Origin: Warburgia ugandensis
Taxonomy: Eukaryota; Streptophyta; Magnoliopsida; Canellales; Canellaceae
Direction of reading: 5' to 3'
Assembly (NCBI GenBank): GCA_035236585.1
Contig: CP141136.1
Location: 55,135,136-55,199,135, forward strand
DNA: 64,000 nt
This document shows positions 1 to 11,356 of this stretch, in pieces; positions within the stretch are counted from its first letter, which is position 1, and the number at the start of each line of letters is the position of its first letter. The translations under genes and the position numbers were made by a program. Under the pieces are notes generated by a model. It was not told the DNA's origin. It did no database searches and saw only the letters and a program-made list of their open reading frames with translations.

Positions 1-1
1 C

Positions 2-632
2 TTTTCAAGTCATCTGCCTCGGCTTCCCTTGTCCCTCCGTTACCTTTCTTTATCGGAAAACCAAATGTGGGGGCCCCTCGTTAATCTCCGCGATCTTCCC
101 GATTTGGGTTTCATCGATCTTTCGGTGAACACGTTCAGCGGCGGAATCCCGGAATCGCTTTTTGTTCGGAGCCAGCAAACAGAGTTGTCGTCCTTGTTAC
201 TGCAACGGAACAACCTGTCGGGAGGTATTCCGGCCGGGCCCACCGATAGGCAATAAGTGGTCGTTGGATCGTGTGCCTCGTCGACATGGACGGTTGTGGA
301 TTTGAGTCACAATTTCTTGTCAGGAGAGGTAACAAGTGTACTTCCCGGAGTGGAGACATTACCTGAATAAAAACCGGTTTAGGGGGACAGTTCCGGTGGA
401 TTATGTTATGAATGTGTATGGAGGGATCACCAAAACGTTGTACCTTCAGCATAATTATCTCTCTGGTTTTCCTCTCCCTGCTGGTTCACCGTTGCCGGAT
501 TCTGCCTTGCTCTGTCTGTCTTATAATTGTATGATCCCACCTGCGAAGCCCACTCTGTGTCCGGCCAGGGCAGGAGATCAGGTTTGTAGACCGGCTTATC
601 AATGTTGTGTCACTAGAGCAGCACCACCATGA
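2..632 (+). pseudogene. Leucine-rich repeat (LRR) protein, 3' part, broken
   Basis: The reading shows plant extracellular-type LRR units: SLRYLSLSENQ, then NTFSGGIPE, NNLSGGIP, VDLSHNFLSGEV and TLYLQHNYLSGF. A Cys-rich C-terminus follows, with LSYNCMIPP and CPARAG, ending at a stop at 630-632. The tail resembles plant LRR proteins that end in YNCMVPP..CPLKAG, probably secreted or cell-wall proteins. The gene is 5' truncated by the window edge. Two breaks are visible. One is an in-frame TAA at 254-256; the same frame then carries on with good LRR sequence. The other is a 2-base loss near 359-361 in the conserved TLxLNKNRF segment, after which the frame changes. The family is clear; which member is not. 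Confidence 0.75.
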
Positions 633-1285
633 AAATTGAAGGGTTGAGATGAAGAACTACAATTTGCTGGAGAATTTTGTTCGTTCGATTTGTTATTGAT
701 TTTATTATTTTCCACTTTACTACATACGGATGTGTAACTCGTTCAATTTTTTTCTGTTTTTGTTGGTTTGCCGTTTCAGTATCAGAAGCGTTACAGAGCC
801 CATTTTCTTCAATAATGCATACGGGCTTTTCAACAAGGCAGTTACTTGTTGCTCTTTTGGTCTATGGTCGTGATAACAACAGTTTTTCAATCATTTTCAT
901 TTCTTTTGTGGCATCATCAGGCCATCTAATGGCCGTCACTTCCTGCATCAAATATAAGGTTCATTCGGATCAACGGCTAAAAGACATGGATACCGTGAGT
1001 AATCTCCTCTTATCTAGTTGTATAATCATCCAATTACATCTGGGACCCAGTGAAGGGCCGGCAACAGAATGCGGAGCAGGCAGCAGGGAGTGGCAGAGTT
1101 TTTTTTGTTTTTTGCCTTGCTGCTATTTTGGTTTGATTACCTTTGCTACAAGAAAATGAGCTTTTACTCGCAAATAGAATTTGCCGATGTAATCCTGTTA
1201 AAACTATTGAGGGAATATTTCACACGCCGGGAATTACACTAGTTAAACTCCAACTTTTTCACTTGTATTATAGGATGGACCGTAG
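633..1285. other. 3' flank of the LRR pseudogene
   Basis: No recognisable coding sequence. The open frame here is T-rich and looks like untranslated or intronic sequence. About 250 bases (around 650-900) resemble 12330-12570 on the other side of the nested retroelements, best around AGAAGCGTTA and TTCAATAA. Confidence 0.4.
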
Positions 1286-1591
1286 TGTTGAGCCAGATCT
1301 GCAATCAGGATTATAGATCTGTAACGGATGAGCACACACATACAATGAGTGCCAAGGATTCATGTGATTCAGCTATCGTGCGTACATCTAGAATAGAGGA
1401 GGAAGATATTTCACTATCTAATTAGATTATATAGTCAGAAGGAGGACAGGCTAAAAGCCTCTCTCAACTCTTATTTGCTTCTCTAGGTCTCTTTCTTTAT
1501 CACTCACACTAACAGGAACTCTAACATCACACACATGTATATAGAGTTTCTTATCACATGAGTATGGACAACATATGGGTCCACCCCAACA
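1286..1591 (-). repeat. 3' LTR of the outer Copia-like element
   Basis: 306 bases, TG..CA ends, homologous along its length to 11053-11491. A moderately purine-rich tract adjoins it on the inner side (minus-strand GGAAGGTAAGAT), fitting a polypurine tract. Confidence 0.6.
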
Positions 1592-1687
1592 ATCTTACCT
1601 TCCATGCCTATGGTAGTAGAATGCAATAAATCCTTATAGCTTGGTTCAGCTCCCCAAAATTATAAGTATAGCTTTGACCTAGCTCCT

Positions 1688-2230
1688 TGTCATGAGGTCT
1701 CATCTTCACCTATACTAAACTTGTGCGGCACTTGTGCGCAACTCCTTTGCAGAACATAAGTCAACATTTAACTCTCCACTCTCACTTACTAGGGCTACAC
1801 TCACTTGCCCATATAGGCAACAAGAGAACTCAGAAAGGGACTCTCTCAATTACCCTCCAATGAATTGAGCTTAACTGAGCTGAGCTGATTACAAATGAAG
1901 AGCTGATTACACGCTCGCTCCCATCCACCTCCTCAATGGGTAGCTAGGATTATTCTAAGTGTCAATACATCAACGATCCAGATCGTATTTTAGAACCCTC
2001 CTACTCTTTCTAGATTACTCTACCATTCGCCCAGAGTATTCTAGACTGCTACAGAAGGTCTAAGATATTTATAAGGATTTTTCTAGAGACCAAGCCTTCT
2101 AAAATAAGGCCTTGTTCTACAGATCCAAGAACACAGGCCTAAGTCTCTCAAGCGGCATCCACAGGCTAAACAGGCCTTCCTTAGAGCCTATAGACCTTGA
2201 TCACATGCCTTGCAATGGAAGCCTGTGACA
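1688..2230 (-). repeat. 3' LTR of the gag-only Gypsy element
   Basis: 543 bases. Homologous to 8847-9361 across the stretches around ACTCTCTCAATTACCCTCCA and GGCCTTCCTTxGAGCCT. It ends at GCCTGTGACA, followed on the inner side by the polypurine tract. Confidence 0.7.
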
Positions 2231-4589
2231 TTCTCCCCCACCTGATAATGTTGACGCCCTCATCGACACATCTCCACTAGTGTTGCAAGTTTTACCATCG
2301 GGCTTGTGAAAATCCCAAAATTTTTGGAATTATTTGAAATTAATTGAAATTTTCACAAAAATGAAGGTAAAATATATATTTAATATAATATTAATTTTTA
2401 AGCAAAGAATCAAGTCTTGAAACATAGATATTTAAAATCATTCATAGGAAACTAGTCAGAATGACTGTAAGTATGCTGAAATCTAAGCTCAGGTGAAAAA
2501 TCCCTATTTTTCTTAATTTTATGAATTTACATTTACCCATATTGGTCAAATGGTTATTTCACTTTTGTGTGGGGTCCACAAAAGTTAGCGGGTTGGTGGA
2601 CAGCCAGCTTAGGGAATATCAATGATGAAGAATGCTTTTAATTTTGTAAGAAAAGTGAAAAAATTTATTTAAAATATAAAATTTTAAAATTTTAATTAAA
2701 ATAAGGTAAAAATAACCATATAAATACCCCTCTTACAGAATGCATGAAATCCCACAGACCCTTAGACCCTCTCACTCTCTCCTCCTCCCTTTCCCTTTCC
2801 CTTTCCCTTTCTCTTTCCTACTCTTTTTCTCTTTCCAGCCATAGCAACAGTCCCCACATGTGCCTAACATAGGAACCAGCCTGTGCTAGGCTAGCGTGTC
2901 CCAGGCTACGCCTTCCACTCGGCAGGTGCGACGACCCTGCCAGCTAGGGTTTTCCCCAGCTCTGCAAAAATCATCTCTGATATCCCTCCTCCGGCACCGG
3001 TAACTACCCAGGAACCTTGAAATCAGGTTCCCTACAATCTCCTCTTCAAAAACCCTCTCCCATTTCTCCTCCCTGGCACTGGCAAGCACTCCGGTGGCAA
3101 GTAATTTACAGAGACCCTAGCTGTCCGGCTAAAGGCTTCCAAATCCAGCAAGAAACCATGTTTTTTGGCTAATTTCTCTAGTCCAAATCGGATCCAAGTA
3201 GGTTACCTCCTTTTCCCCTCTGTTTTTTTACTAAGAATGGGAGGATTCACTATTGAATCTGATTCACCGGTGAAACAAATCCGGTGAACCCTAGATGGGA
3301 ATCACCCAGGAACGACTCAAATGAGGATGGAATTGTGGGACCTTGAAACCCTCAGATCTGATTCAAAGTGAGATTTAGCCGTTGATCTAGGGAAGAGCTG
3401 ATCTGACGATCCAGATTGGACCATCTTGGCTATCCCAGGTCACCCATCTCGTACCACCAGCTATCACCAGTGGAACGCAGAGGGAGCAGGCCACTGATCG
3501 ATTCGTCGATTTGTGACCCAGATTGAATTTGGGCCCTTATTTTGATTTGAAACCTTAAAAATGCAACTCAGAGCTCATTTTAACTCCAAATAAAGATCGA
3601 AAAGAAGCTCTAGATTTCTAGTAAAGAGTAGAATTTAATGGAAACATAATTTATGTTTTATTCACTATAAAATTTTGTATATTACAAAAAGTGGTACTAA
3701 TTCCTAAGATCAGTAAAATCTAACATGATCAGACCTTGAATTTTTTATCCATCAATGATTTAGTGATGAGGGAATATGGAATCAAGAGTTAAATGTAACT
3801 GATTTGGTATAAATTAACAAATTTAACCTGAATGGAAGAGAAATCTTAAAAATAATCATGGAACTTAATCTGACTAATCCAACATGATCAGAAACTATAA
3901 AATAGTATGGATGATTATCTAATGATAAGATCATGAGAAATGAATGGCCTGATGTGGCTAATTTGGGATAGATTGAAATCTATGCCCTTGATTTGGATAA
4001 ATTGACTTAAGATCTTCTTAATTGGTTGCATTAAGAAAGATTAGATCATATGATAAGATGCATCAATGATCTAGTGATGATATCATATTAAGAGAATGTG
4101 ATAAATCTGAATAAAAATGAAAGATCAAGATCTAAACACTTAATGAGATGAAAAATGAATAAACATCAAAATATGATCAATGGATCAAAATGAATAAATA
4201 TGATGTATTCAAATGAGCATGTAAATTATTATTGTAAATGTTCTTTTATTTGCTTAGTAGATGTAATTGTTAAATTTGTTTATTTACACTTTAATTATTC
4301 ATGTTATGTAAATTACATGAAAAATGTAATTAAATAAAAATAGAGATTGATGAATATTTACAATGATTATGGATATGAACTTAATGATAGTAAGGGCTAT
4401 AGTTAGTAGGACAATATAAGGAATATCATTTTCTTTGCCCAAACTAGGAGAATAATAAACCCCATGAATGACATTTTGAATATTTATAGATTTAATTAAA
4501 ATCAAATAGCAAGAGTACTTAGGGTTTAATGCTTATAAGAACCTTACGAAGGTTGAGCTAAGGTAAACTCCAGTGAATGCTGAACATGG

Positions 4590-4770
4590 TGGTTAAGGGG
4601 GTTCTCTAATAGAGCCTCGCTCTTTCCCTACCTTTTGACGACATTTGTGAGGTCTAAATGCTACCTTATATCAGGATTGAATTAACCATTCTGTGAGTAG
4701 CTTTTAACTGGTAAGCCTTAGCCAATTCTGAAATAAGGAGCTGTCTAGAATTAGGAGTGCATAAATTATC
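4590..4770 (+). repeat. Module in the solo LTR shared with the Athila leader
   Basis: Includes CTAATAGAGCCTCGCTCTT at 4606-4624, identical to 60183-60201 in the leader of the Athila-like element. Similarity continues through GACATTTGTGAG and a stretch around TGGTAAGC. Confidence 0.6.
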
Positions 4771-5847
4771 TTCAATTAGAAAAACATTAACTAGTTGATA
4801 ATAATAAGATCATAAAAGGATAGTAAGCTATCTAATCCTAATAAAAATGGTAATTAAGATAATCAAAGCTCAAACAAGATCCATAGGGAGATCTTGAATG
4901 ATCAAGAATAATAAGAATCATAATATTGTATGTACATTTTGAAGTAATATACATATTAGATTCAAATGTTGATCAATAGATTAGACCTTTGATTAATATG
5001 ATCCAAGGAATAAGATCGAACTCATCCTATGTAAAGATGATCAAAAGAAAATTTATGAAGTATAAATGAGTTGAGGAATGACTATATATATATATATATG
5101 ATTTGATAGATGCAAGAAGGATATGATCATGAAGATCAATAGGATGATGGATTGTTGAAAGTAAAGGTAGGTGGACCTTAAGAATATATTCAATATATAA
5201 GATACATGTATTTTACACATGATCTTATCTTGATGAATGAGTTTTGATTATAATTTCCTTGGAATTATTATGAATCAACAAATTATGTTGAAATGAATAC
5301 AATGGAATTGATTAAGTAATTATGAAATTTCTTAAGACAACAAATGATGTTGAAATGAATATAAAGAGATTAATTAAGTAATTTATGAAATTACTTAATG
5401 GGTAGAATGGGAAGATTTGAACTATATAAGTTGGACCCCCAAATCTTAAGGAAAGAAGTTATAAGCATGTCCTATTATAGCCTGACACATAATCTCTAAG
5501 TATTGAAATATTATTTTCCATACAAGCATGGAAGCTTGTGGTTGTGTTTTAAGATAGGCTTATGCTTGGGGATGCCAATGCTAAGAGAGTTATGAGGATC
5601 CAACCACCCACTCTCCAAAACTGATTATGATGATGATACCGTGCCCAAAGAGAGGCAAAACGTCGGGTGGGGCAATTATGGGAAGGCCATCACTGTGATA
5701 GCTATGGTTTTCTCCATACGAACATAGATCTGTATTTTTCACCGTGGTATTAGTGGAATATTATGTAGTTATCTGGGCGCAATGTACGAATTGGCATTGT
5801 GAGCATGGTAGTCCTTTGATATTTTGCATTATGATGCAATTGATTAT

Positions 5848-5955
5848 GGTATGATGAGATGCTTATGTTATGGTATGATAAGATGCCTTATGTTATGGCA
5901 TAATGAGATGCCTTATTTTATGGCATGATGAGATGCCTTATTTTATGGCATGATG
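5848..5955 (+). repeat. Minisatellite inside the solo LTR
   Basis: About four to five units of roughly 27-28 bases built on TTATGGCATGATGAGATGCC. Confidence 0.7.
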
Positions 5956-6261
5956 AGATGCTCGGTAAAAGTTATTACCAATATTGTATTGGAGGATGAT
6001 TCATAATATGGTATGATTATATATTAACACATAGTGCTAATCTTGAAATCAGTTTAGAAATGAGATATTATTGAGGATATTGACTATATTCACATTTTCA
6101 GTGGTTTTATTTATATGTAATATATACATATCCTTTATATGATGAATGAAGGATAAAATGATTATCCAATTGTATAAATTGATTTATATCATGAATATAA
6201 TGAAATGTTGATTTTGATATATATTGAATATTTCTTAAATCTCATACCAAGCATAGCTTGC

Positions 6262-6299
6262 TGAGATATTATAACTGTTTGAATGTTTACAATATCTCA
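6262..6299 (+). promoter_or_regulatory. Hairpin near the 3' end of the solo LTR
   Basis: TGAGATATT and AATATCTCA arms enclose a short loop. The related copy at 34624-34661 has a perfect 14-base stem, so the structure is retained between copies. A role in RNA 3'-end formation is only a guess. Confidence 0.45.
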
Positions 6300-7125
6300 A
6301 ATACAGTTAAGGAAGATTAAAAGCTCAAGACTTGCGGATAATCATCATTAAACTACGGGTCAAGGTATTTACTTTGAGGAAGATTGTATTGATTTTTTTG
6401 TAATTTGGATTGTAATATGTGGACAAGGTGTGTAATGACTACCAGGGCTATGTATGTGAACCATTGGATTGATCCTGATTTTAATGAAAGTATTTATATT
6501 GATATTTAATAGAAATTTTATTTTATACAAAAATCTATGTAGATAAGTAATTTGAGATGACACTTGGGTTTTTGACAGATCAATTTCAAAGAAAATATAT
6601 TTTTGCTACTTTTATTTTAAAAGAGTTTCAAAATCAGGGCCCTACCTTTGCAAATAATTACAAAAATGTGTTTTAAAAACCCGGGTCGTCACAGGGCTAG
6701 TCCCATGCTGCCTTGCAATCCTCATGAGATGCCCTGTCGCATTCCTCCCTTTGCACATTGACATTTAGCCAGTCTTGTGCTCTATAGGGACTTTCCTTGT
6801 CTCTTTCATGTTGTGTGCATTCATGCACACTTGTGCACCATTGTGAGTTGTTACACCTCTTGCTCTCTTGCTTTGCTGCCTTTTGCTATTATGTCTCCTG
6901 TACATCAGTGTGGCACCTACCAGTTGTCGTGCTCCCTTCACGTCTCTGCTTAGTCTTGTTCCCCCTAGAGTTCCCCCATTGTGACACACCCTTGTCAACC
7001 ACTGATTTCTCCTTAGACCCTTCAGACCATAGCACCTTGATGGAACTTAGGCGATGTAAGCCTACTACGTCAACCCCACACATCATGGATCCCCCTACTA
7101 ACTGCAGGGCAGATAGCATCTTCTC

Positions 7126-7420
7126 TTATCTCTTGCCATCCTTCAACACCATGACCATGTAAGAAGTCTTTTCATCAAAGAAGCACAATCTTCCAAGGTG
7201 TGGCATAGGGATGGCCTTAGCTGAAGTGAGAAAATTTATTCCAAGGATAACCTCATAATTATCCAAAGGTACTACAGTTAAAGTGATGGTGTCTTGCCAC
7301 TCTCCAACCTTTATAAGTATGTCCTTGGCTATTCCAAGCACTGACCTAGCCTTAGAGTTTATTGCTTTTGTCATGCTCTCATCTTTCTTCATCTTAAGGC
7401 CTAATCTATCACCCTCCTCT
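7126..7420 (-). pseudogene. Aspartic-protease-like stretch of the gag-only Gypsy element
   Basis: The minus strand reads VPLDNYEVILGINFLTSAKA, the hydrophobic-ILG core typical of the C-terminal half of retroviral-type proteases (the family pattern VILGxxFL). The N-terminal catalytic D-S/T-G segment upstream (7420-7530) is not clear, and the reading has stops. It follows gag directly on the same strand. Function as an enzyme is doubtful. Confidence 0.55.
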
Positions 7421-7529
7421 ATCTGAGATGAAGTTGTAAGCGACTCTTGTGTCTACCATAACTCGTGTGCCTTTGCCATTGAATCACATGTTCACATACA
7501 TTAAACTATTCACTGCAATAGGCTTGGTC

Positions 7530-8791
7530 TCTGATGCTTATTCCATTATGGCATTGAGGAATCTAAGTGCCCCAATCTTAGGCTCATTTCCTTCATCCTT
7601 ATCTCTTACCTTGTAGTTCTCCCTTTCAACCACCAAGGCATTGAGGGTCTTCTTCTTTGGATAATATACTGCCCAATGATCCCCATCACATGCGAAACAA
7701 CCAGAGCAATGAGGGATGGAACTTACCTTTGACCTTGGAGTCATGTCGGCCCTCCTTGCCTTCTTCCTTATGACCCTTAGGTTTGTCCTCCATGTCGTTG
7801 GATCCATTAGCCTTGCTCTTCTTCTCCTCACTACTGCCTTCAACCCTCTTATCGAACCCCACTAATTTCTCTACAATTGAGAGTGCAATGCCTAGATCTT
7901 GCACCCCCCTCCTTTGCACTCTTTTTTCGGCAAGGTTGCAACCCCTCCATGAAGAGGAACAACTTGTCTTCTCAGTCATATATGAGATATTCAAAAGTAA
8001 ATATGTGAATTGGTTGACATATTCATAGACAGATCCTGCATGCTTTAGCCTCTTAAGATTCTTTCGGGCAAAATACCCTACATCTTTGGGAAGAATTGGG
8101 CTTTGATTTCTTTCTTAAAGTCTTTCCAAGTGGCTATGGTGCAACAACTATTAACTACATTACCATACCTTCGTCTCCACTATAGCATTGCATCATCGAT
8201 GAGATACATTGTTTCTACATCTACCTTTATGGCCTTTTCAGAAATCTTGGCAGCTTTAAAGTATTATTTCATCTACCATAGAAAATTCTCCAAGTCCTTG
8301 GAATCATGGGTTCCCTTGTAGCTTGTAAGTTTAGGGATCTTAACCTTAGGAGCAAACTCCTTTGGTCTAGATCCTTCCTCACTAGCTATGACCTTATCCA
8401 ATAAGGCCAGTCTAATCTTCACATCCTCTAGACTGGCTACCTCCTCATCTAGCTTGGTTATTTCACCTTCCATTGTCTCAAGGCGATTAGATATGTACTC
8501 TACCCTATCAGTGTTCTTGGCATCCATATACTTAAACATCTTGACTGTGCTGTGCATGTTGGCCTTAAGACTATGCAAGGTGTCCACGAAGGCATTAGAC
8601 TTCTCCAAACATTTAGACATGGTTTGTTCTAACTTATCAAACCTTTCTTCCAATGTAGTGAGGCGATCATCCAAAGCCAACTCCCTTGATGGATTTCTGA
8701 ACTTCTCCCTCCTAGTCCTTTGTTGAACCTCCATAGGCATGTTTGTCACTCCTAACTCACTTGTCATAATGCTATCGTGAGGTTTACACAA
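7530..8791 (-). pseudogene. Gag of the gag-only Gypsy element
   Basis: The minus-strand reading starts near 8791. It runs through a long coiled-coil (LTTLEERFDKLEQTMSKCLE) and the segment VKIPKLTSYKGTHDSKDLEN that opens the retrotransposon gag core. Between 8270 and 7990 the core continues in broken frame, with a W-rich tract and a phrase like GYFARKNLKRLKHAGSVYEY. Near 7690 a zinc-knuckle-like CSGCFACDGDHW follows a basic linker. Gag forms the particle that packages element RNA. It is the best preserved part of this element. Confidence 0.65.
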
Positions 8792-8831
8792 TCATCACAA
8801 GCAACTCCCAACTTGAACCACTCTCAACCTT

Positions 8832-8844
8832 GGCTCTGATACCA
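8832..8844 (-). other. Primer-binding site of the gag-only Gypsy element
   Basis: The minus strand reads TGGTATCAGAGCC, complementary to the 3' end of initiator Met tRNA, two bases inside the 5' LTR. Confidence 0.8.
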
Positions 8845-8846
8845 AC

Positions 8847-9361
8847 TGTCACAGGCTAGCAGTTTCACCTATGCTAAACCCGTGCAGCACTTGTGAGCAA
8901 CTCCATTGCAAAAAACAAGTCAACCTGCAACCCCCCACTCTTACTTGCTAGGGTTACACTCACTCACCCACAAAGGGACTCTCTCAATTACCCTCCAATG
9001 AGTTGAGCTTAACTGAACCGAGCTCATTATAAATGAGGAGCTAACTCCTATTTATACATGCTCACACCCATCCACCTCCTCAATGGATGGTTAGGATTAT
9101 TCCAAGTATCAATACATCAACGGTCTAGATTGTATTGTAGAACCCTCCTACTCTTTTTAAATTACTCTACCATTCTCCTAGAGTATTCTAGACTACTACA
9201 GAAGGTCTAAATATTTATAAAGATTTCTCTAGAAACTAGGCCTTATCTTACAAGTCCAGGAACACAGGCCTAAGTCCCTTCGACTGCATCCACAAGCTAA
9301 ATAGACCTTCCTTGGAGCCTGTAGACCTTGGTCACAAGCCTTGCAATGCAAGTCATTGACA
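8847..9361 (-). repeat. 5' LTR of the gag-only Gypsy element
   Basis: 515 bases, homologous to 1688-2230, with TGTCACAGGC at the inner edge and TTGACA at the outer edge (plus strand). Confidence 0.7.
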
Positions 9362-11052
9362 TCCCACTCTAATAATCGTATACTCTTTTTAGTAAATCCA
9401 TCAACCATCTACACATATCTATAGTTTTTTTATAAGGGTTGATGCTCATCTTGCTCAATACTCTTTACTGAGTCAAAGTACTAATATGTTGTCAAGTATA
9501 CCATAAGCACCTAGAAGCTTGCCAATGCCTCTTGCGCCTGCCATCATCAATTGCCTCATTAGCTGCTCACAAATATCACTCGGAAATGGTCACTTCCACT
9601 TGGAATAGTCACCAGGTCTGCTAAGAATAGTCTCTGAGACCACTTGAAATTGTTTGCACCTTTCAATGAGTCATCTCACTACTATTTACCAAGTCATCCC
9701 ACTACTATTCACTAAGTCATCTTGCTACTATTTCAAGTTTGCCCATTTGCAGTGATCAATGAGGCCACTCAGGTAATCACTATATCCACTTTCTACACTG
9801 TTCATCGATTCCATCACCAGCTATCATTGAATCTTCTCCTAACTATCACCGAGTTCACTTGCTAATATTGGTTTTCCTGACCATCGGACATCATAGTCAT
9901 TTTGAGAGGTAGTGTTTTTGTTCCCATGGGATATAATTATAAAAAATTGAGGGGTGTAAATTTTTCATGAACAAGGATGCCCATGTCAGATCATTGCTCC
10001 ATTAACGCTTGGCCATTGTTGTCCTCACTGTCCTCGCTTCTCTGCTTCGATCGATTTGCATTTTCTTTCACGAGCCTACTTTGATTGTCTGACTGGTTGA
10101 TTCCCCTTGCTATTCTCAATTTTTTTTTTTTCGTTTGGCTACATTCCCTTTCTTCCCCAGCCAACAGTTGGCTAGGGAGATCTTGCTGGCTGTTGGCTTG
10201 GTTTGTTTCTTCTGATCGATGGTCAATTGGGGAGATCTTGTCCATTATTCCCTAGTGCGGTAGGTGTATAATGCCTATAGCCAAACACTTCAGTGCCATA
10301 GGCTAAAGATTTTAGCACTTGCTCCACTAGGGGGAGAAGAATCTTAGAAGGTTCCGATCCTCTTTCATGTTGAAGTTGCTTCTCCTCTCCTGAGCTTTAC
10401 TTTTGCCACCCTAGCCACCTACGGCCTTCTATCACACCACCCCATTGTTCAAGCCCAACTCTTAGATGACACTTCCGACCGTCCAATCACCATTGACATC
10501 ATTCTCAACTCCTCCGAAAATGCTTATCAACAACCCTGTAGGGAACTTCGTCCAGAAAATGGTTCCATCGGCATTTGCATTATCATTTTCCTATCTCCTC
10601 GCATCGTGTCTACAAAGGCCAATCTACCATCTTTTGTGGCCTCAACGGTATTGCTTGTGTCGATAATGATAGTTTCCTCCTATTGGTGTAATTAAACACT
10701 AAAAGACGTACAAGATTGATGGTGGGTTTCTCCCGCTGCAAACTATGGCTTTGAGCTGGTATCGGTGGCAGTGATCATGGCCAGTTTTGGTCTGTTGTTG
10801 AAGATTGTACAGGGAGACGATCTTGGCCATTCGGTGGCAATGTTCCAGGCTTTGATACTGTTTTTAAGAGTGGCTTAGTGGATTAAACATCATATCTACT
10901 CACAAAGCATGCACACATAAGAGGAGATTTTACGTGTTTTCGACCAAACTCCACCTACGTCCACAAGAAGGCGCAAAAACTTTTTACCATGTACAGAGGT
11001 CTTTTACACTAGAGGGATGATCATCACTGGTTCCTCTGGATCTAATACAACT
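9362..11052. other. Interior of the outer Copia-like element, unrecognised
   Basis: No conserved retroelement protein was recognised. A minus-strand open stretch at 9991-10245 is short and low complexity. Near 10890-11000 the minus strand has the retroelement-like phrase around GTAGGTGGAGTTTGGTCGAA. Confidence 0.4.
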
Positions 11053-11304
11053 TGTTGTGCCTACAAATCTGAAAATCAAGGTCATAGATTTGTAACAGAC
11101 AAGCACATGCAGATACACAATGAGAGACAAGGATTTATATGGTTCGCTCATCATGCCTACATCCGGTGAAGAGGAGGAAAATATTTCACCATCTGATCAA
11201 ATTATAGGGTGAGAAAGAGGAGGAGAAGGGTACAAGCCTTCCTCAACCCTCGTCTACTTCTCTACATCTCTTTCCCTCTCACTCATACTAATAAGAACCC
11301 TAGC

Positions 11305-11356
<52 letters not shown>

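Larger units (their letters stand above)
2305..6693 (+). mobile_element. Solo LTR, 4389 bases, Tekay/Del-like Ty3-Gypsy
   Basis: Begins TGTGAAAATCCC and ends GGGTCGTCACA, bounded by a perfect 5-base duplication GGGCT (2300-2304 and 6694-6698). No primer site, gag or pol accompanies it, so it is a solo LTR left by recombination. The last 1.1 kb matches 34100-34839, which is followed by a primer site and a Tekay-type gag; that gives the lineage. The end GTCGTCACA is also seen in reverse at 63422. It contains an AT-rich body, a minisatellite (5848-5955), a hairpin (6262-6299) and a CT-rich stretch near 2770-2830. The LTR is long even for this lineage. Confidence 0.8.
1688..9361 (-). mobile_element. 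Gypsy-type LTR element with gag-protease but no pol (TR-GAG-like), nested in the Copia-like element
   Basis: LTRs at 8847-9361 (5') and 1688-2230 (3') begin and end with TGTCA/TGACA and are about 80 percent alike by eye. A Met-tRNA primer site adjoins the 5' LTR. A purine tract (minus strand AGGTGGGGGAGAAT) adjoins the 3' LTR. Between them only gag and a protease-like stretch can be read. After removing the solo LTR insertion (2305-6693), just about 430 bases separate the protease from the 3' LTR, so RT, RNase H and integrase are absent. I found no clean target duplication for this element. Confidence 0.7.

Noticed and set aside
677-1159. 160-codon open stretch after the LRR pseudogene
   Set aside because: F/I/L/C-rich with no motif; reads like T-rich untranslated or intronic sequence.
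9991-10245. 84-codon minus-strand open stretch as a Copia gag
   Set aside because: Charged, low-complexity, no gag motif; left as unrecognised interior.
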